Source of the DNA: Companilactobacillus kimchii DSM 13961 = JCM 10707
Lineage (GTDB): Bacteria > Bacillota > Bacilli > Lactobacillales > Lactobacillaceae
Reading direction: 5' to 3'
Length of the DNA: 64,000 nucleotides
NCBI RefSeq assembly: GCF_001435445.1
Contig: NZ_AZDH01000001.1
Location: forward strand, 62,001 to 126,000
This document shows, in pieces, positions 61,662-64,000 of the stretch. The notes under the pieces were generated by a model. It was given only the letters and a program-made list of their open reading frames with translations. It did no database searches and was not told where the DNA came from. Position numbers and translations under genes: made by a program. Numbering within the stretch: the first letter of the stretch is position 1; every line of letters starts with the position of its first letter.

Positions 61662-63083
61662 ATGGCTAAGAAAAATTTAAGCCGTAGTCTATCATCTAGA
61701 CAAATGCAAATGATCGCCCTAGGTGGAACAATTGGAGTGGGTCTATTCATGGGGTCTGCTTCAACCATCAAATGGACTGGTCCTTCAGTTTTACTTGCCT
61801 ACGGATTGGCCGGGGTAATTCTTTATATGGTTATGCGTGCATTAGGGGAAATGTTATACGTCGATCCTTCAACCGGTTCTTTCGCTAAATATGCAACAGA
61901 ATACTTACATCCCGTGGTTGGTTATTTAACTGCTTGGAGTAATGTTTTTCAATACTTAGTAGTTGGTATCAGTGAAGTTATCGCTGTCGGAACTTATTTA
62001 GAATTCTGGTTCCCAACTATGCCCAAATGGATTGCCGGCGTAGTTGTTGTCGTTACATTATGCCTTGCTAACCTTTCATCTGTCAAAGCATATGGTGAAT
62101 TGGAATTCTGGTTTGCTTTAATCAAAGTTTTAACAATTATCATGATGATTATTTTGGGATTCTTCGTTATCGTCTTTGGAGTTGGTAATCATGGTCATCC
62201 AGTTGGCATTAGCAATCTCTGGACTCACGGTGGATTCTTCACTGGCGGTTTAAAAGGATTCATCTTTGCTCTATCTATTGTTGTCGCTTCTTATCAAGGA
62301 ATCGAAGTTATTGGTATCACAGCTGGTGAAGCTGAAAATCCTCAAGAAAATATCGTCAAAGCAATTCGTTCAATCGTTGGACGTATTCTAATTTTCTATA
62401 TTGGAGCTATCTTTGTTATCGTAGCTATTTATCCTTGGGATAAATTAGGTACAATCGGGTCACCTTTCGTTGAAACATTCTCTAAAGTTGGAATTACTTT
62501 TGCAGCTGAAATCATCAATTTCGTTATGTTAACAGCCGCTATGTCAGGTTGTAACTCTGGTATTTTCAGTTCCAGTAGAATGCTTTATACACTAGGATTA
62601 GAGAAACATTTACCTAAGTCATTCGTAAAGCTATCTCGTCATAACGTTCCATACATTCCTGTATTAGCCATTTCTATTGGTATCTTAATTGGATTAATTT
62701 TGAACTACTCATTGCCCGTTCTATTACATACTTCCGGTGATGTCTTCGTTATCGTTTATAGTTCAAGTGTTCTTCCAGGTATGGTTCCTTGGTTCGTTAT
62801 CCTCTTTAGTGAATTAAGATTCCGAAAAATTAATAAGGATAAGATGAAGGATCATCCCTTCAAAATGCCGCTTTTCCCTATCAGTAACTACTTAGCAATT
62901 ATTTCCTTAATAATTATTTTGATATTCATGTTCTTAAACCCTGAGACAACAGTCTCACTGCTTGTAGGAGTTGTTTTCTTGATTGTCATGTCAATCATCT
63001 ACTTCTTAAAAGAACGCGGTAAAGTACCTGTTAAGGACACTAAACCAGAACCATTTTCAAACTTTGAAGAAAATAAAGATTAA
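61662..63083 (+). CDS. Amino acid permease, APC superfamily (AAT family)
   Basis: 473 residues with twelve predicted membrane segments. The N-terminal SRQMQMIALGGTIGVGLFMG and the TGPSVLLAYGLAG stretch are AAT-family hallmarks; FSSSRMLYTLG follows segment 8. It is a proton-coupled amino acid importer; resemblance is to the GabP/AroP/ProY group, but the amino acid cannot be named. GAGGGG precedes ATG 61662. A terminator follows. Confidence 0.9.
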   Translation: MAKKNLSRSLSSRQMQMIALGGTIGVGLFMGSASTIKWTGPSVLLAYGLAGVILYMVMRALGEMLYVDPSTGSFAKYATEYLHPVVGYLTAWSNVFQYLVVGISEVIAVGTYLEFWFPTMPKWIAGVVVVVTLCLANLSSVKAYGELEFWFALIKVLTIIMMIILGFFVIVFGVGNHGHPVGISNLWTHGGFFTGGLKGFIFALSIVVASYQGIEVIGITAGEAENPQENIVKAIRSIVGRILIFYIGAIFVIVAIYPWDKLGTIGSPFVETFSKVGITFAAEIINFVMLTAAMSGCNSGIFSSSRMLYTLGLEKHLPKSFVKLSRHNVPYIPVLAISIGILIGLILNYSLPVLLHTSGDVFVIVYSSSVLPGMVPWFVILFSELRFRKINKDKMKDHPFKMPLFPISNYLAIISLIIILIFMFLNPETTVSLLVGVVFLIVMSIIYFLKERGKVPVKDTKPEPFSNFEENKD

Positions 63084-63084
63084 C

Positions 63085-63126
63085 AAAAAACGTGCTAATT
63101 CTTAACTGAATTAACACGTTTTTTTG
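63085..63126. terminator. Bidirectional terminator
   Basis: AAAACGTGCTAATTC pairs with GAATTAACACGTTTT (one mismatch), 6-base loop, T run; ends the permease and the convergent nitroreductase genes. Confidence 0.85.
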
Positions 63127-63131
63127 ATTAA

Positions 63132-63779
63132 TTACATAAAATCAGTAACATCTTTAACATCATAACGAACTGACTTAGTATAGTCACCTTCTGGCTTACC
63201 AATAGCAACGGCTGTAACTGGAATGTATCTTTCACTATCCAAACCGAAGGTTGAAGCAATTTTACCAAAATCATAGCCTGACATTGGGTTAGCTTCATAA
63301 CCATGAGCACGGGCAACTAGTAGCAATTGCATAGCAGCCATACTGCCGTCGATTGTAGCATCCTTTTCAAGGAAACTTCTGTCAGCATGTTCATACAAAG
63401 GTAAGAATGTCTTGAAGACCTTATCACGTTCCTCAGGGCTGATTTGACCATTCTCACAAGCCTTATTCCAAACATCACGGTACTTGTAATGTGATTGTGT
63501 ATCACCTAAAACAAAGATAATAGCTGAACAACTGTCAGTCTGTGGATAGTTGAAAGGCATCATAACAGAGTGAGCCTTTTTCTTACCCTCTTCATCATCA
63601 CAAACAACAAAATGCCATGATTGTAAGTTACAAGCTGAAGGAGCAGTAATTGTTTCTTCAAGCATCTCTGAAATTTCTTCACGAGAAATCTTTACATCAC
63701 TTTGGAACTTTCTATACGAATGACGATCAAACATAATATCTTTAAAATCATTATTAACTAAATTTTTTGTTTCATCCAT
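63132..63779 (-). CDS. Nitroreductase-family NAD(P)H flavoprotein
   Basis: 215-residue FMN enzyme. FMN-phosphate loop DRHSYRKFQ (about 19-27), TAPSACNLQSWHFVVC, AMQLLLVARAHGYEANPMSG and a C-terminal IGKPEGDY. It reduces nitro compounds or quinones, perhaps serving redox balance. Monocistronic; promoter is at 63812-63840. Confidence 0.9.
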   Translation of the reverse strand: MDETKNLVNNDFKDIMFDRHSYRKFQSDVKISREEISEMLEETITAPSACNLQSWHFVVCDDEEGKKKAHSVMMPFNYPQTDSCSAIIFVLGDTQSHYKYRDVWNKACENGQISPEERDKVFKTFLPLYEHADRSFLEKDATIDGSMAAMQLLLVARAHGYEANPMSGYDFGKIASTFGLDSERYIPVTAVAIGKPEGDYTKSVRYDVKDVTDFM

Positions 63780-63811
63780 TAATCTTCATCTCCAAATATT
63801 TGTCATACTTA

Positions 63812-63848
63812 ATTCTACCGCCTTAGTTGACCCTTGTAAACACTTTCA
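63812..63848 (-). promoter_or_regulatory. Nitroreductase promoter with overlapping cre-like site
   Basis: Minus-strand -35 TTTACA (complement of 63835-63840), 17-bp spacer, -10 TAGAAT (complement of 63812-63817). TGTAAACACTTTCA (63835-63848) matches 13/14 cre positions over the -35. From 63849 to the window end I see nothing further. Confidence 0.6.
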
Positions 63849-64000
63849 CAAACGGTATAGATGAAGCTTCATTATCCTAAACTCAACAGTATTCAATGAA
63901 AAACAGTATAGATTCCAATCAAACTTTAGTAATAGCCAATATTCCATCCAAATAAATATTGATCCACTATTCAATAATTCAAAAACATAAAAAACAAGAA

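Noticed and set aside
1-64000. Prophage, insertion sequence, tRNA, rRNA or CRISPR elements
   Set aside because: No integrase, transposase, terminal repeats with target duplication, cloverleaf or repeat-spacer array was recognised.

Overview
The window is AT-rich, densely coded DNA from a low-GC Gram-positive fermenter, most likely a member of the Lactobacillaceae. A Companilactobacillus-like species would fit, but that is a guess from general gene content, not a search. Support for this placement: strong AGGAGG-type ribosome binding sites, many PTS permeases, CcpA-type cre boxes, an LPXTG (LPQTG) Cna-B adhesin, a protein with SLAP-type surface repeats, and MupG/MurQ and NamZ amino-sugar salvage genes. 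I saw no rRNA, tRNA, CRISPR array, insertion sequence or prophage. Almost the whole window is carbohydrate and amino-sugar uptake, in cassettes of permease, hydrolase or isomerase and regulator.

Layout. 0-8.3 kb: an M20 metallopeptidase; a divergently arranged alpha-glucoside system (EIIBCA permease against a GH63-type glucosidase plus GntR regulator) with two overlapping promoters around one operator; an ASCH protein; a membrane glycerophosphodiester phosphodiesterase. 8.4-13.2 kb: a fructose-family PTS (EIIA, EIIBC) with a MalY/PatB-type PLP enzyme and a PRD/EIIA regulator, behind a perfect cre. 13.4-14.9 kb: a hemolysin III protein and a CPBP membrane protease. 15.0-22.4 kb: a seven-gene operon (EIIC, small membrane protein, MupG-like 6-phosphoglycosidase, amidohydrolase, DgaE-type ammonia lyase, DgaF aldolase, KDG kinase) with a GntR regulator and a 28-bp perfect palindrome. 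It reads as a pathway for a PTS-imported disaccharide ending in an N-acylated amino-sugar acid. 22.6-30.1 kb: a galactoside operon (EIIC, DUF3284, GH36, GH42) with a LacI regulator and paired operators. 30.3-35.4 kb: a galactitol-type PTS with an AraD-like 4-epimerase and a PRD regulator. 35.7-36.6 kb: an aldo/keto reductase. 36.7-45.8 kb: a peptidoglycan-sugar salvage region (Eis-like acetyltransferase, RpiR, cytoplasmic NamZ, degenerate acylphosphatase, EIIC, a second MupG, a BadF-type sugar kinase, an esterase, MurQ) with a recurring GAAAT-N3-ATTTC motif. 45.9-51.2 kb: azoreductase, a standalone NFACT-R protein, oligo-1,6-glucosidase, and a YibE/F pair. 51.3-54.2 kb: a TrpXYZ-like ABC importer behind a 17-codon leader peptide with one Trp codon, mutually exclusive hairpins and two tandem terminators. 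54.3-60.3 kb: two divergent surface proteins. 60.4-64 kb: an Rgg/PlcR-like regulator, an amino acid permease and a nitroreductase.

How the genes work together. Three EIIC proteins of the lactose/cellobiose family (20.3, 27.6 and 40.6 kb) have no EIIA or EIIB beside them and must borrow these from elsewhere. The two amino-sugar regions appear complementary. The 36.7-45.8 kb region would turn MurNAc-GlcNAc into GlcNAc-6-P (EIIC, MupG, kinase, MurQ). The 15-21.6 kb operon would release a 6-phospho sugar plus an unphosphorylated N-acyl sugar acid, then deacylate, deaminate, phosphorylate and cleave the acid to pyruvate and glyceraldehyde-3-P. These pathway assignments are inferences from family identity and gene order.
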